Positions 44,021 to 53,595 of a DNA stretch of 64,000 nucleotides are shown piece after piece. The position numbers and the translations under genes are program-made. The notes below the pieces were generated by a model. That model saw nothing but the letters and a program-made list of their open reading frames with translations. It was not told where the DNA came from and did no database searches. The stretch's first letter is position 1. Each line of letters opens with the position of its first letter. Source of the stretch: Gari tellinella (Eukaryota; Mollusca; Bivalvia; Cardiida; Psammobiidae); contig OV277870.1 in assembly GCA_922989275.2 (NCBI GenBank), forward strand, positions 49,350,147 to 49,414,146, given 5' to 3'.

Positions 44021-44605
44021 CAGTGCTCCCTCTCTGCAACAATACACAATTAGAGACACATATTGTATGTGTTGTTCGGAGGGAGTTGTTATACAGTGGA
44101 GAATCTGTTATTCTTTCCCGTTTAAACGCAAACGTACGCAAACGCAAAACACTAAAACGTAGAAAAGTACAACTTTTGGACAATTCTGATAATTCATGTT
44201 TATCTTGGTGGCAAACAGTTTGGAGCCTGATCAGACGCCGGGTTACCCGGCGTCTGATCTGGCTCCAAACTGTTTGTAAAAGAAAAAATAGTTTTAGCGT
44301 AAACGCGTTTATCGGGAAAGAATAACAGATTCTCCAATGTAGGGAGGAATAGTTAATACCCTAAGATAGCCGAATATCACTTGGCTTACATTTGCAAACA
44401 GTGTAACGCGGCGTCTGATCTGGGTTCAAACTGTTTATCACTCATCTTTATGTTTCTTTTGTCAAACTGTACAATACGTAATTTTGAGAAAAAAACAGTA
44501 AACGATAAATTAAGCAGACAACATTGCATGCGGAAGTTAAGCGTTATACATAATTGTCTTGTTTGGGGAACAGTGACAAGCATGTTTGTAAGGAGGGAAT
44601 CGTTG
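44021..44605 (+). mobile_element. Family C element split by a family A MITE, hairpin arm deleted
   Basis: CAGTGCTCCCTCTCTGCAAC left. After the insert only the right stem arm remains (GTGTAACGCGGCGTCTGATC). Right side AAGGAGGGAATCGTTG without a clear end. Confidence 0.8.
44094..44339 (+). mobile_element. Family A MITE nested in C
   Basis: CAGTGGAGAATCTG / CAGATTCTCCAATG with TA on both sides. Perfect hairpin. Confidence 0.9.
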
Positions 44606-44736
44606 TCAACAAGTTAAATAGACAGTTTGTCGTTTCTGCACTGCATTTGATTTCGTTTGCGTGTATGAATAATATACTGATGGAATCATTACATAACAAA
44701 TCCAAATCAAATAATAATTAAAGTTTGAATGTAGTA

Positions 44737-44982
44737 CAGTGGAGAATCTGTTATTCTTTCCCGTTTAAACGCAAACGTACGCAAACGCAAATCACTAAAA
44801 CGTAGAAAATTACAACTTTTTGACATTTCTCACTATTTATTTTAATCTGAGTGGCAAACAGTTTGGAGCCTGATCAGACGCCGGGTTACCCGGCGTCTGA
44901 TCTGGCTCCAAACTGTTTGCAATGGAAAAAATAGTTTTAGCATAAACGCGTTTATTGGGAAAGAATAACAGATTCTCCACTG
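44737..44982 (+). mobile_element. Family A MITE, complete
   Basis: TA-flanked. The segment before the hairpin reads CACTATTTATTTTAATCTG, the variant also seen at 38665. Confidence 0.9.
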
Positions 44983-45047
44983 TACAATGTAAGGACGAGT
45001 CGGATTGTACAGCAGGTGGAATAACCTTGCACGTGCAACTACATATA

Positions 45048-45303
45048 CAGTGGAGAAAACGTTATTCTTTCCCAATAAACGCGTTTACGCTAAAACTAAT
45101 TTTTGCAGTGCAAAAAGTTTGGAGCCAGATCAGACGCCGGGTAACCCGGCGTCTGATCAGGCTCCAAACTGTTTGCCACCAAGATAAACATGAAATATCA
45201 GAATTGTCCAAAAGTTGTTCTTTTCTACGTTTTAGCGCTTTGCGTTTGCGTACGTTTGCGTACGTTTGCGTTTAAACGGGAAAGAATAACAGATTCTCCA
45301 CTG
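45048..45303 (-). mobile_element. Family A MITE, complete, one extra subterminal repeat
   Basis: 256 bp. The TTTGCGTACG unit is present in one additional copy on the right side. Confidence 0.9.
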
Positions 45304-45312
45304 TAATGTATT

Positions 45313-45530
45313 TAACCCTTCACTACATTACACCGAGTACAATGGTTATTTGCAAATAGTTTGGATCCTGATCAAACGCCGCGTCACGCAGCGTCTGATC
45401 AGGATCCAAACTATTTGTCACTCATTTCAATATTTCTTCAGTCAAAATATCTAAATTGTAAAATTTGAGAAATAAAAGCAGATACTTGTTTAAAATTGAT
45501 GACTTCAAGGCAGTGAAGGTGTAGACGATA
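45313..45530. mobile_element. Family B-like element
   Basis: TTTAA then CCCTTCACTACATTAC. Hairpin GGATCCTGATCAAACG / CAGCGTCTGATCAGG. Right end GGCAGTGAAGG lacks TTAA. Begins almost directly after the A MITE. Confidence 0.7.
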
Positions 45531-45681
45531 AAGGTACACTGACCTGTATTTTTGTTCTAAATAATTCATTAGCACAATTATGTAAATGACTGCTTAGTTA
45601 AATTCTCTGCACTGATTTAATTAATGATAACACTGTAAAGTGTGCACACTATGCCAGCAGGGATACAGTAATGGGTATGTA

Positions 45682-45927
45682 AAGTGGAGAATCTGTTATT
45701 CTTTCCCGTTTAAACGCAAACGTACGCAAACGCAAATCACTAAAACGTAGAAAAGTACAATTTTTGGACAATTCTGATAATTCATGTTTATCTTGGTGGC
45801 AAACAGTTTGGAGCCTGATCAGACGCCGGGTTACCCGGCGTCTGATCTGGCTTCAAACTGTTTGTAAAAGAAAAACTAGTTTTAGCGTAAACGCGTTTAT
45901 CGGGAAAGAATAACAGATTCTCCACTG
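45682..45927 (+). mobile_element. Family A MITE, first bases changed
   Basis: Left end AAGTGGAGAATCTG (C to A), right end CAGATTCTCCACTG, perfect hairpin core. Confidence 0.88.
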
Positions 45928-45966
45928 TAAAGTGGACACTATTTGGAGATAAGCTGAGGCTTCTTA

Positions 45967-46205
45967 ACCCCTTCACTCTCAAGGATACCTTAAAGCGCGT
46001 TTGCAAACAGTTTGGGTCTTGATCAGACGCCGCGTAACGCGGCGTCTGATTATGATCCAAACCGTCTGACACTTGCTTTGAAATTCCTTCAGTCATACTG
46101 CCTGAAATCTAACTTTGAAACGACATTGCAGACAACAAAATTGAAGCAGACGACAATGAAACGGTGAAGGGGTAAATATCTTACGAACAATTTGGCAGTG
46201 AAGGC
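45967..46205. mobile_element. Family B element
   Basis: TTAA 45963-45966, CCCCTTCACTCTCAAGG. Hairpin CCGCGTAACGCGG apex, GGCAGTGAAGGCAG right end without TTAA. Confidence 0.78.
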
Positions 46206-46750
46206 AGTTGAAAGCGTATTGTAGACCTTTAGAGCTCTCTGTATTGTAGTGTGTACATGTACTTAAATTAACGTCTACCTACATTAAAACTATTAATTAC
46301 AGATTTTCATTTACCGACTAAAACAAGTCTGGCTGTTTTAGCAAATACAAATGTAATCATTCAAACCCACCACAACAGGCGCAACCAGTTGAAGTCAGAT
46401 TACAATGTGACCTTTAATTTAATTCAAAATTTAGTCCCAGACAGACGTTGCTTATTACAATATTTTAAAAAAAACGTCTAAGTCAATTTGTAGTTTCTGG
46501 AAATGGATATACCTTAATGCAGAACAAAGGAAACAGTCTGTTATCCCGCAATTGAGACGAATATATCATGTTTCTTTTGTGATACCGAGTTATTTTCCAA
46601 TACTTGTTGCGATAATTGCCTGTTTTAACACGTTGAAAGATAGGCACTTCTCGCAGGTAAAGGCCGATCTTTTTCATCTGGCAGGGCGCAGCTCACCTTT
46701 TGCAAATATAAAGTAATTTGAATTTAACAATGTAGATTGTTCTCTTGCTC
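46206..46750. other. Gene-free
   Basis: No element or coding frame recognised. Confidence 0.4.
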
Positions 46751-46759
46751 TGGATTGCT

Positions 46760-46788
46760 CTGATGAAGGCTTTGCGACAAAGCCGAAA
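46760..46788 (+). other. Hammerhead-like core motif
   Basis: CTGATGA, then stem GGCTTTG-CGA-CAAAGCC, then GAAA: the conserved core order of a hammerhead ribozyme with a 7-bp stem II. One extra A lies between CTGATGA and the stem, and stems I and III are weak, so activity is doubtful. Confidence 0.3.
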
Positions 46789-46867
46789 TATCCAAGGTAC
46801 GAATCTATTGCTCTGAGTTAATGAATTAAATTACTATAATTTGAATTTGATTTTAGGGGTGATAGAT

Positions 46868-47697
46868 AGCGCTCCCTCTCTACAACAACACCAAATGGGA
46901 GACAAAAGATGTGTGCGCTGTTCGGAGGGAGTCGTTATAGGGAGGGAACTTGGTTTACAGTTGCAAACAGCTTGAATCAAGATCAGACCCCGCGTAACGC
47001 GGCGTCTGATCTGGAATCAAGCTGTTTATCACTCGTCATACACCTTTTACTGTCAAAATGTCCAATATGTATGTAACTTTGAGAACAACAACAGACGACA
47101 CATTTAACCAGACGATATTGCAGCAGTGCAAGCGTTAAAGACATTAAGCCAGTCCATTCACTGATTCACCCCCATTGTGTTCACTACGAGCGCACGAAAG
47201 GTCCTTTGTTGGGTAGGGAAAACAATAGATTCCATTCATTCCGCGATTGCCCTATTGTTATTGTTGGGTATTTTAGTGTACTGTTGGGTACTTTTAAACA
47301 AAAAAAATACCCAACAAATGTCCAACTGTGAGAACGTCCGTGTCAAAATACAGGTAGATCATGACGTAATAGTGGAGGTAACGGTTCAGCTATCTGAAGC
47401 TTTGAATAGAGGCCCTTACATAATAGATCTCAATAGGTTTTTCAATGGGTTTTACCAACCAAGCTATCAAATATTAGGTGCGGGCCTCACATGAGACGCC
47501 TGAATGATTCCTTGCCTAGACGCTAGCCGAGTAAGTGCATGGGCTCCATGCTTTGACTCAAACTTTCTACGGTGAATGTCGGTGATAGGTGTTACCACCC
47601 AAGCTTGGTCATGTAATGTCTTTAAAGATAACTGTCCTGTTTAGGGAACTGTGGCAAGGGTCGTTGTCGGGAGGGCCGTTGTAGAGAGGGAACACTG
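46868..47697 (+). mobile_element. Family C element with internal insertion G
   Basis: Left GCGCTCCCTCTCTACAAC, hairpin CTTGAATCAAGATCAGACC / GTCTGATCTGGAATCAAG, right GAGAGGGAACACTG then TA. Confidence 0.85.
47139..47621. mobile_element. Insertion G in C, TTAA-flanked
   Basis: TTAA 47135-47138 and 47622-47625, 8-bp inverted ends AGACATTA. Holds a 105-codon plus-strand frame (47177-47494) with a hydrophobic stretch at residues 23-41 and no recognised domain. It may be chance. Confidence 0.45.
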
Positions 47698-47771
47698 TAG
47701 TTGCGTATTATACCGTTATTGATCGATATTTTCAACATGGAGAAACACAATGTATGCGTGCATCCATATTC

Positions 47772-48035
47772 GAGTGCTCCCTCTCTACAACAACACCCAA
47801 CGAGGGCAAATAGTGCGTGTGTTGTTCGGAGGGAGTTGTTATAGAGAGGAAAAAATTAAGACTGTTCTACATTGCAAACAGCTTGGATCCAGATCAGACG
47901 CCGCGTAACGCGGCGTCTGATCTGGATTCAAGCTGTTTGTCACTCGTCATTATATTCCTTCTGTCAAAATGTCCACTAATATGTAACGTTGAGGAAAACA
48001 GAAAGACGACAACGGTAAATTCCGATAGTAAAAGA
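47772..48035 (+). mobile_element. Family C element, right end missing
   Basis: GAGTGCTCCCTCTCTACAAC left. Perfect C-form hairpin (GATCCAGATCAGACGCCGCG). Similarity fades after AAAGACGACAACGG. Confidence 0.8.
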
Positions 48036-48537
48036 AAGTGCTGCCGCCCCCAAAAGTTGAAATGCAAAGGTCCGCATCGAAACTCAACCCTGCCAGGTCA
48101 ATAAAATCGGTCTATATTGCGATTGTAAAAAGAATGCATCATGTTTGCAACAGTCTAGTGCATGTGACTGAACACGAATCAACTTGCAAAAAAGTTGTGA
48201 TAACGGGTTGTTGCAGATGAGTCGTGCCATACGATGTTTTCAAAGTCTGTTTGGCAGCTCAGATGGGAGTGTATCGAAATGTGATCTATAATTTGTTTTT
48301 AAATACAAGCTTCAAGCTGTTTGCAATCGACATGTATGCTTTCAATGGAGAAGACGTTATTCTTTCCCGTTTAAACGCGGACAAAACGAACCCGCCAAAC
48401 AATTACATGCAGAAAATTACAACGTTTTGGTTATTTTGACTATTCGTTTGAATCTGAGTGTTAAACATCTTTGAGCCTAATCAGACACCGGGTGAGCCGC
48501 CGCCTGATCTGTCGCCGAACTGTTTGCAATGGATGTA

Positions 48538-49143
48538 CAGTGTTCCCTCACTACAGTGGAGAATCTGTTATTCTTTCCCAATCAACGCGTTTACGCTAAA
48601 ACTATTATTTCCATTGCAAACAGTTTGGAGCCAGATCAGACGCCGGGTAACCCGGCGTCTGATCAGGCTCCAAACTGTTTGCCACCAAGATAAACATGAC
48701 TTATCAGAATTGTTCAAAAGTTGTACTTTTCTACGTTTTAGTACTTTGCGTTTGCGTACGTTTGCGTTTAAACGGGAAAGAATAACAGATTATCCACTAT
48801 ACCACGACCCTCCCAACACCGATTCCCTCCTTACAACAACGTTTGCTGCTGTTCCCCCAAACAAGACAATTATGTTCAACCTATTCACTACTGCAACGAC
48901 GTCTGCTTAAAATTGACGACTGCTGTTTTTCTCAAAATTATATAATGTACATTATGACAGAAAAAACTTAATAACTAGTGACAAGCAGCTTGCATCCAGA
49001 TCAGACGCCGCGTTACACGGCGTCTGATCTGGATTCAAACTGTTTGCGAATGTAAGCCAATGTCCCTCCCTATAACGACTCCCTCCGAACAACGCACACA
49101 ATGTTTGCCTCCCATTGGATGTCGTTGTAGAGAAGGAGCGCTG
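48538..49143 (-). mobile_element. Family C element, middle layer of the nest
   Basis: CAGTGTTCCCTCAC left, split 15 bp inside by the inner A. Hairpin CATCCAGATCAGACGCC / GGCGTCTGATCTGGATTC. Right end AGAAGGAGCGCTG. Confidence 0.85.
48554..48799 (-). mobile_element. Family A MITE, innermost layer
   Basis: CAGTGGAGAATCTG left, CAGATTATCCACTA right, TA target, perfect hairpin. Confidence 0.9.
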
Positions 49144-49251
49144 TTACAGAAATAGTTTAAGCATAACCGCGTCTATTTGAAAAGAATGACGTATTCTCCA
49201 CTGTAGTAAAACTGCGTACGATAAGAATAGAAACGCCTTATGTTCTGTACA

Positions 49252-49675
49252 GTGCTCCCTCTCTACAACGACACCCAATGTGAGACACATATTATGTGTG
49301 TTGTTCGGAGGGAGTCGTTATAGAGAGGGGAAATTAAGACTTGGCTTACATTTGCAAACAGCTTGAATCCTGATCAGACCCCGCGTAACGCGGCGTCTGA
49401 TCTGGATTCAAGCTGTTTAACACTCGTAATTATAATAATTCTATCAAAATGTCCCCTGATATGTAACTTTGAGAAAAAACTGTAGACGACAATTTTAAGC
49501 AGACGATATTGCAGCAGTAAAAAGGTTAGACATCGGAGGGCCACAAGGGAGATCAGTTGCTTGTGTGTTCTAATAGTGTTACCCTCTTGACATAAAATCT
49601 TTATTATTATTATTATTATTATTTTTAGACAAAATTGTCCTTTTTTACGGAACTGAGGCAATGTTCGTTGAAAGA
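49252..49675 (+). mobile_element. Family C element with retroposon tail inside
   Basis: CAGTGCTCCCTCTCTACAAC, C-form hairpin GAATCCTGATCAGACC / GTCTGATCTGGATTC. Right end replaced by the half A element that follows. Confidence 0.82.
49533..49624 (+). mobile_element. Retroposon 3' tail with (TTA)n
   Basis: GGAGGGCCACAAGGGAGATC, then GTTACCCTCTTGACATAAAA and (TTA)8 or so, the tail form of LINE/SINE copies. The rest of the element is absent. Confidence 0.55.
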
Positions 49676-49801
49676 ACTGTTTGCCACCAAGATAAACATG
49701 AATTATCAGAATTGTCCAAAAGTTGTTATTTTCTACGTTTTAGTGTTTTGCGTTTGCGTACGTTTGCGTTTAAACGGGAAAGAATAACAGATTATCCACT
49801 G
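49676..49801 (-). mobile_element. Family A half-element starting inside the hairpin
   Basis: Starts at AACTGTTTGCCACCAAG and runs to CAGATTATCCACTG. The left half is missing. Confidence 0.87.
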
Positions 49802-49856
49802 TACCTCTCTAAAACATCTCCATTACTACCCATAAAATGAAGGCTAATTGGTTGTA

Positions 49857-50102
49857 CAGTGGGGAAAACTTTATTCTTTGCCAATAAACGCGTTTACGCT
49901 AAACCGTTTATTTCTATTGCAAACAGTTTGGAGCCAGATCAGACGCCGGGTAACCCGGCGTCTGATCAGGCTCCAAACTGTTTGCCACTCAGACTAACAT
50001 GATTAGTTAGAAATATCAAAATATCATCAGTTTCTACATTTTAGTGTGTAGCGTTTACGTTTCGTTTGCGTTTAAACGGGAAAAAATAACGGTTTCTCCA
50101 CT
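49857..50102 (-). mobile_element. Family A MITE flanked by a 22-bp direct repeat
   Basis: CAGTGGGGAAAACT / GGTTTCTCCACTT. AAATGAAGGCTAATTG and the next few bases occur on both sides (from 49835 and 50103). Confidence 0.87.
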
Positions 50103-50125
50103 TAAATGAAGGCTAATTGCTTGTA

Positions 50126-50249
50126 CAAAATACAGGTAACAGCTTAAAGCTAGGTGACACTAATATTGGCACGTTGCTTTAAGTAGTCACCTGTCGTAAA
50201 CACCTTATAATTAACACAATTTAAGTTTCTTAATAGAGAGGTTTTACTG
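50126..50249. mobile_element. Family D element, left end lost
   Basis: Hairpin-2 relative (CAGGTAACAGCTTAAAGC ... GCTTTAAGTAGTCACCTG), right end AATAGAGAGGTTTTACTG then TA. Confidence 0.7.
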
Positions 50250-50251
50250 TA

Positions 50252-51345
50252 CACGAAATCAAACGATGTTGCATTTAGCAGTGGATGTCGACTTTCCTCT
50301 GTTTTTGTAACATATTAATCATTAGATGCAAGCTAAGATATTTAAAATGATTGTATGGTTGTTAATGATGGTCAATAATTCAGAGCTTAGATTGAACATT
50401 GATAAACCTTCATCTGATATGTTTTCTTTCTCATATTTTATTTGTTTTGGTTTTACTATAGTTATCGCTTGCCTAATCATAGCATCATTATTTCGCATTT
50501 CCGTTGCTCATTAGTGAGTTGAGTTTGACGTCATGATAGCATTTTTAACACTTTATACAGATTTTATCTTACAATTATAATGGATTAAGACATGTTTAAA
50601 CAGAAAATGTAACAAAAAGGTTACATTTAAACCAAAATGTAATGATAAATATATCTTAAAAGCATATGGACGCTATTGCATTTAGTGATATAATTATAGT
50701 ATACAATTATTTCATGCGGTCAATAGACCGAGAGCAACAAATCAAATATCTTCCCTGATAACGAGGGACACATTTTTTACTGTTCCCCAAACACACATGA
50801 AATAACCGTTTTATTTCCTTATGTACGTATTTCTGCCCGAAACTTCCATTATTAAATCTATCAAACTTGAAGTCTCTTGTATAAATACGAGATAGAAGAA
50901 AAAACAAGATTCTAGCAATATTGTCAGAAATTATGAAAACTTTGATCTGAATTTCGCAGATTACGGCATTTCGAAATGACGTCAAATCTACATCTTATGA
51001 CGTTACAATTTAAAATAGAAATATTGTGGAGTGTTAAATAGTAAAACTGTTTTATTTATGAAATAAGGCCTTGCACGGCATATACACTATTTGTAAATTA
51101 TTATTATATTAAAAAATAAAACATGAAATAATATGTTATACATTCATCTGGTACATGTACCAACCAAATTACCATAAGGAAAATCATTTTCTTTAAGAAA
51201 TATTCGCAATGACATTTTCTGCCTATCGGTTTCGCGCTTGAAACAGTTCGCTATATAGGAAATCAGTTAAAACTGTTTCCCATGTATAAGCCAATGCCAG
51301 GGTAACACAATTAAACAGTCAAATTCATTACCTATCATTCTGTAT
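50252..51345. other. Gene-free AT-rich stretch
   Basis: No recognised element. Small frames at 50326-50514 (plus) and 50707-50985 (minus) have no known domain and poor composition for coding. Confidence 0.4.
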
Positions 51346-51357
51346 AACTTGTAATTC

Positions 51358-51445
51358 GTCAAAACAGGCTGAAAGTAAAGCAGAATGTACCTTAAGGGAC
51401 AGTCTGCTTTACTTCCCATCTGCTTTAAGTGACCACCTGTTTTCA
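51358..51445. repeat. Hairpin 2 module, host family unclear
   Basis: AACAGGCTGAAAGTAAAGC ... GCTTTAAGTGACCACCTG around GTACCTTAAGGGAC. No D, F or S ends could be found next to it. Confidence 0.65.
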
Positions 51446-51685
51446 AAACAATGATTGAGTTGGATTTTACGGCACCGCGGCACATGAAATTGTCATTATG
51501 GCGCCGACCAAGAAACGGGATATGGAGTAAAGGTTTTATAATGTAAAAAGTCTCCATATTCTAAGTCTAGTCTGCCTGGTGAATTATTGTCATTTTCACT
51601 ACAATAGCTTGTGGTAGAGAGAATACACTATTCTGTTCCGTGAAGACGAAACGGAACGCAAACAAAATGTAATTAAATATAACAG

Positions 51686-51825
51686 TTTCCAGGTTCCAAT
51701 GTCATAAAGCGTTTGAGTTGAGTCTGAAGTTGTTCTCATGCATTTGATTGGTCAGATTTGAGCATAGGCTCAGATCTGTCCAATCAAATGCTTGAGAACC
51801 GACACAGACCTGACAGTATTGACGA
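51686..51825. mobile_element. Family I foldback, worn right arm
   Basis: TGATTGGTCAGATTTGAGC / GCTCAGATCTGTCCAATCA centre. Confidence 0.65.
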
Positions 51826-51883
51826 AGTTTAAATATGTTACAGCTTGTAGCCTGATCAGACTTTGCGTTACTTCCCATCTGAA

Positions 51884-52085
51884 CTCATTCACCCCTGAAA
51901 CTTAAAATGAAACTGCCCTGTCTCCAAATAAATCCAGTCTATTTTTAACTTTTGATGGGTTTTTCTTATAATTTATTGCAAAATTACAAACGATGCAGAC
52001 CCTGATCAGAGGGTTCCTGCAGGAGCCCTCTAAACTGGGTCTACACTGTTTGCATAGGACAATTATATTTTTTACAGTAACAGAG
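51884..52085. mobile_element. Family N element
   Basis: GAACTCATTCACCCCTGAAA. The stem AGACCCTGATCAGAGGG then TCCTGCAGGAGCCCTC is followed by ACACTGTTTGCATAGGAC. Confidence 0.65.
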
Positions 52086-52114
52086 AAAGCCATGTTATAC
52101 TAATTATAAATTTA

Positions 52115-52365
52115 CAGTGGAGAATACGTTATTTTTTTCCGTTTAAACGAAACGAAACGAAACGCAAACGCAAAACACTAGAACGTAGAAAAGTGCAATT
52201 TTTTGACAATTCTGATATTTCATGTTTATCTTGGTGATAAACAGTTTGGAGCCTGATCAGACACCGGGTAAACGGCGTCTGATCTTGCTCCAAACTGTTT
52301 ACATTGGAAATAATAGTTTTAACGTAAACGTGTTTATTTGGGAAAGAATAAGGTTTTCTCCACTG
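52115..52365 (+). mobile_element. Family A MITE near a 23-bp direct repeat
   Basis: CAGTGGAGAATACG / GGTTTTCTCCACTG with TA. AGAGAAAGCCATGTTATACT lies at 52082 on the left and 52392 on the right. Confidence 0.88.
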
Positions 52366-52633
52366 TAAAACGAAACAACAAGGTGCTCCAAAGAGAAAGC
52401 CATGTTATACTAATGTTAAGTGTTAGAGTATTGGTTTTGTCGTTTGCATGTGCATAAATCAACTGAAACAATCATATGAGATCGAAAATGAGAAAATACA
52501 GTTCCAATCACAATACGACTATTTGTCTAAATGAAACGGAATCCAATGTAATATATAACACTAGCATATTCTGGAAAATATTGACATTTTATTACCCTAT
52601 GAGTGTAAACAGTTTGAAGACTGACTGGACATT

Positions 52634-52788
52634 AGGCTCCGAGGTTATAAAGCGTTTTAATTGAGTACGAGTATGTTCCCAAGCATTTGATTGGTCAGAT
52701 TTGAGCTTATGCTCAAATCTGACCAATCAAATGCTTGGGAACGAATTTAGACTCAAGTCAAAAGCTTTATAACCTCGGAGCCAGGCTA
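52634..52788. mobile_element. Family I foldback, best copy
   Basis: GGCTCCGAGGTTATAAAGCG to CTTTATAACCTCGGAGCC. The inner arms CCCAAGCATTTGATTGGTCA and complement meet at a GAGCTTATGCTC apex. Almost the whole 150 bp can pair. Confidence 0.85.
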
Positions 52789-52989
52789 CATTGTTTCTGT
52801 TCGTACATGTAGGTCTGATGATGTAACTCAGTAAATAAAACACTTTTCGCATTGAGGAAACAAACCACATATAAATACCACTTAAATATGTAGCCCAATT
52901 AGCAATTTAATGCTGAATAAGCTCGATCTGTAACATCCCAACGGAGTATTGTACACAATTCGTTTTGATTTAATCACCTGCTTACAACT

Positions 52990-53205
52990 TTACTTTCCTA
53001 AAAACCGCGTTAATACTAAAAAACATACTGCTAGTCGCAAACATTTTGGAGCCAGATTAGACTGCGGGTGACTCGGCGTCTGACCCGGATCCGAATTGTT
53101 TGCCACACACAAAAACTATATATATTGAGAACTTGCAAAATATTGACAATTTCTGCTGTGTTCCCATTTCATTTGCGTTTAAACGGGAAATAATAACGTC
53201 TTATA
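52990..53205 (-). mobile_element. Family A element, diverged, cut by the next copy
   Basis: GCAAACATTTTGGAGCC hairpin remnant, right side TTTAAACGGGAAATAATAAC. Its terminal TIR is replaced by the neighbouring A MITE. Confidence 0.65.
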
Positions 53206-53450
53206 CAGTGGGGAAAACGTTATTCTTTCCCAATAAACGCGTTTACGCTAAAACTAGTACTTCCCGTACAAACAGTTTGGAGCCAGATCAGACGCCGGGT
53301 AACCCGGCGTCTGATCAGGCTCCAAACTGTTTGCCACTCACTTAATATAAATAGTCTGAATTGTCAGAAAATTGTTATATTCTACGTTTTATTGCAATGC
53401 GTTTGCGTTTCGTTTGCGTTTAAACGGGAAATGATAACGTCTTCTTCACT
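53206..53450 (-). mobile_element. Family A MITE, complete
   Basis: CAGTGGGGAAAACG / CGTCTTCTTCACT. Perfect hairpin. Inserted in the terminal repeat of an older A. Confidence 0.87.
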
Positions 53451-53595
53451 ATAACACAATATCATTAGGAATCGTTCTGAGTGGCCATTGTATCGTGGGT
53501 TTATTCTATTGACGACAGGTCACGTAAGCCAGTAATTAGAGCGTCTGCCTCCATATTAGAAGGTAAACGTTATCCTTCTTAACATCTGCACTGCC

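Larger units (their letters stand above)
48343..49203 (+). mobile_element. Old family A element hosting a C element that hosts a younger A
   Basis: Left CAATGGAGAAGACGTTATTC to TTTGCAATGGATGTA (48537). Resumes at 49144 and ends GTATTCTCCACTG. Hairpin worn (CCTAATCAGACACCGGG / CGCCTGATCTGTCG). Confidence 0.82.

Noticed and set aside
46760..46788. Active hammerhead ribozyme
   Set aside because: Only the core and stem II are convincing. An extra base precedes stem II, and stems I and III have about four pairs each at best.
50326..50514. Small membrane-protein gene
   Set aside because: 62 codons, AT-rich, no conserved features or context.
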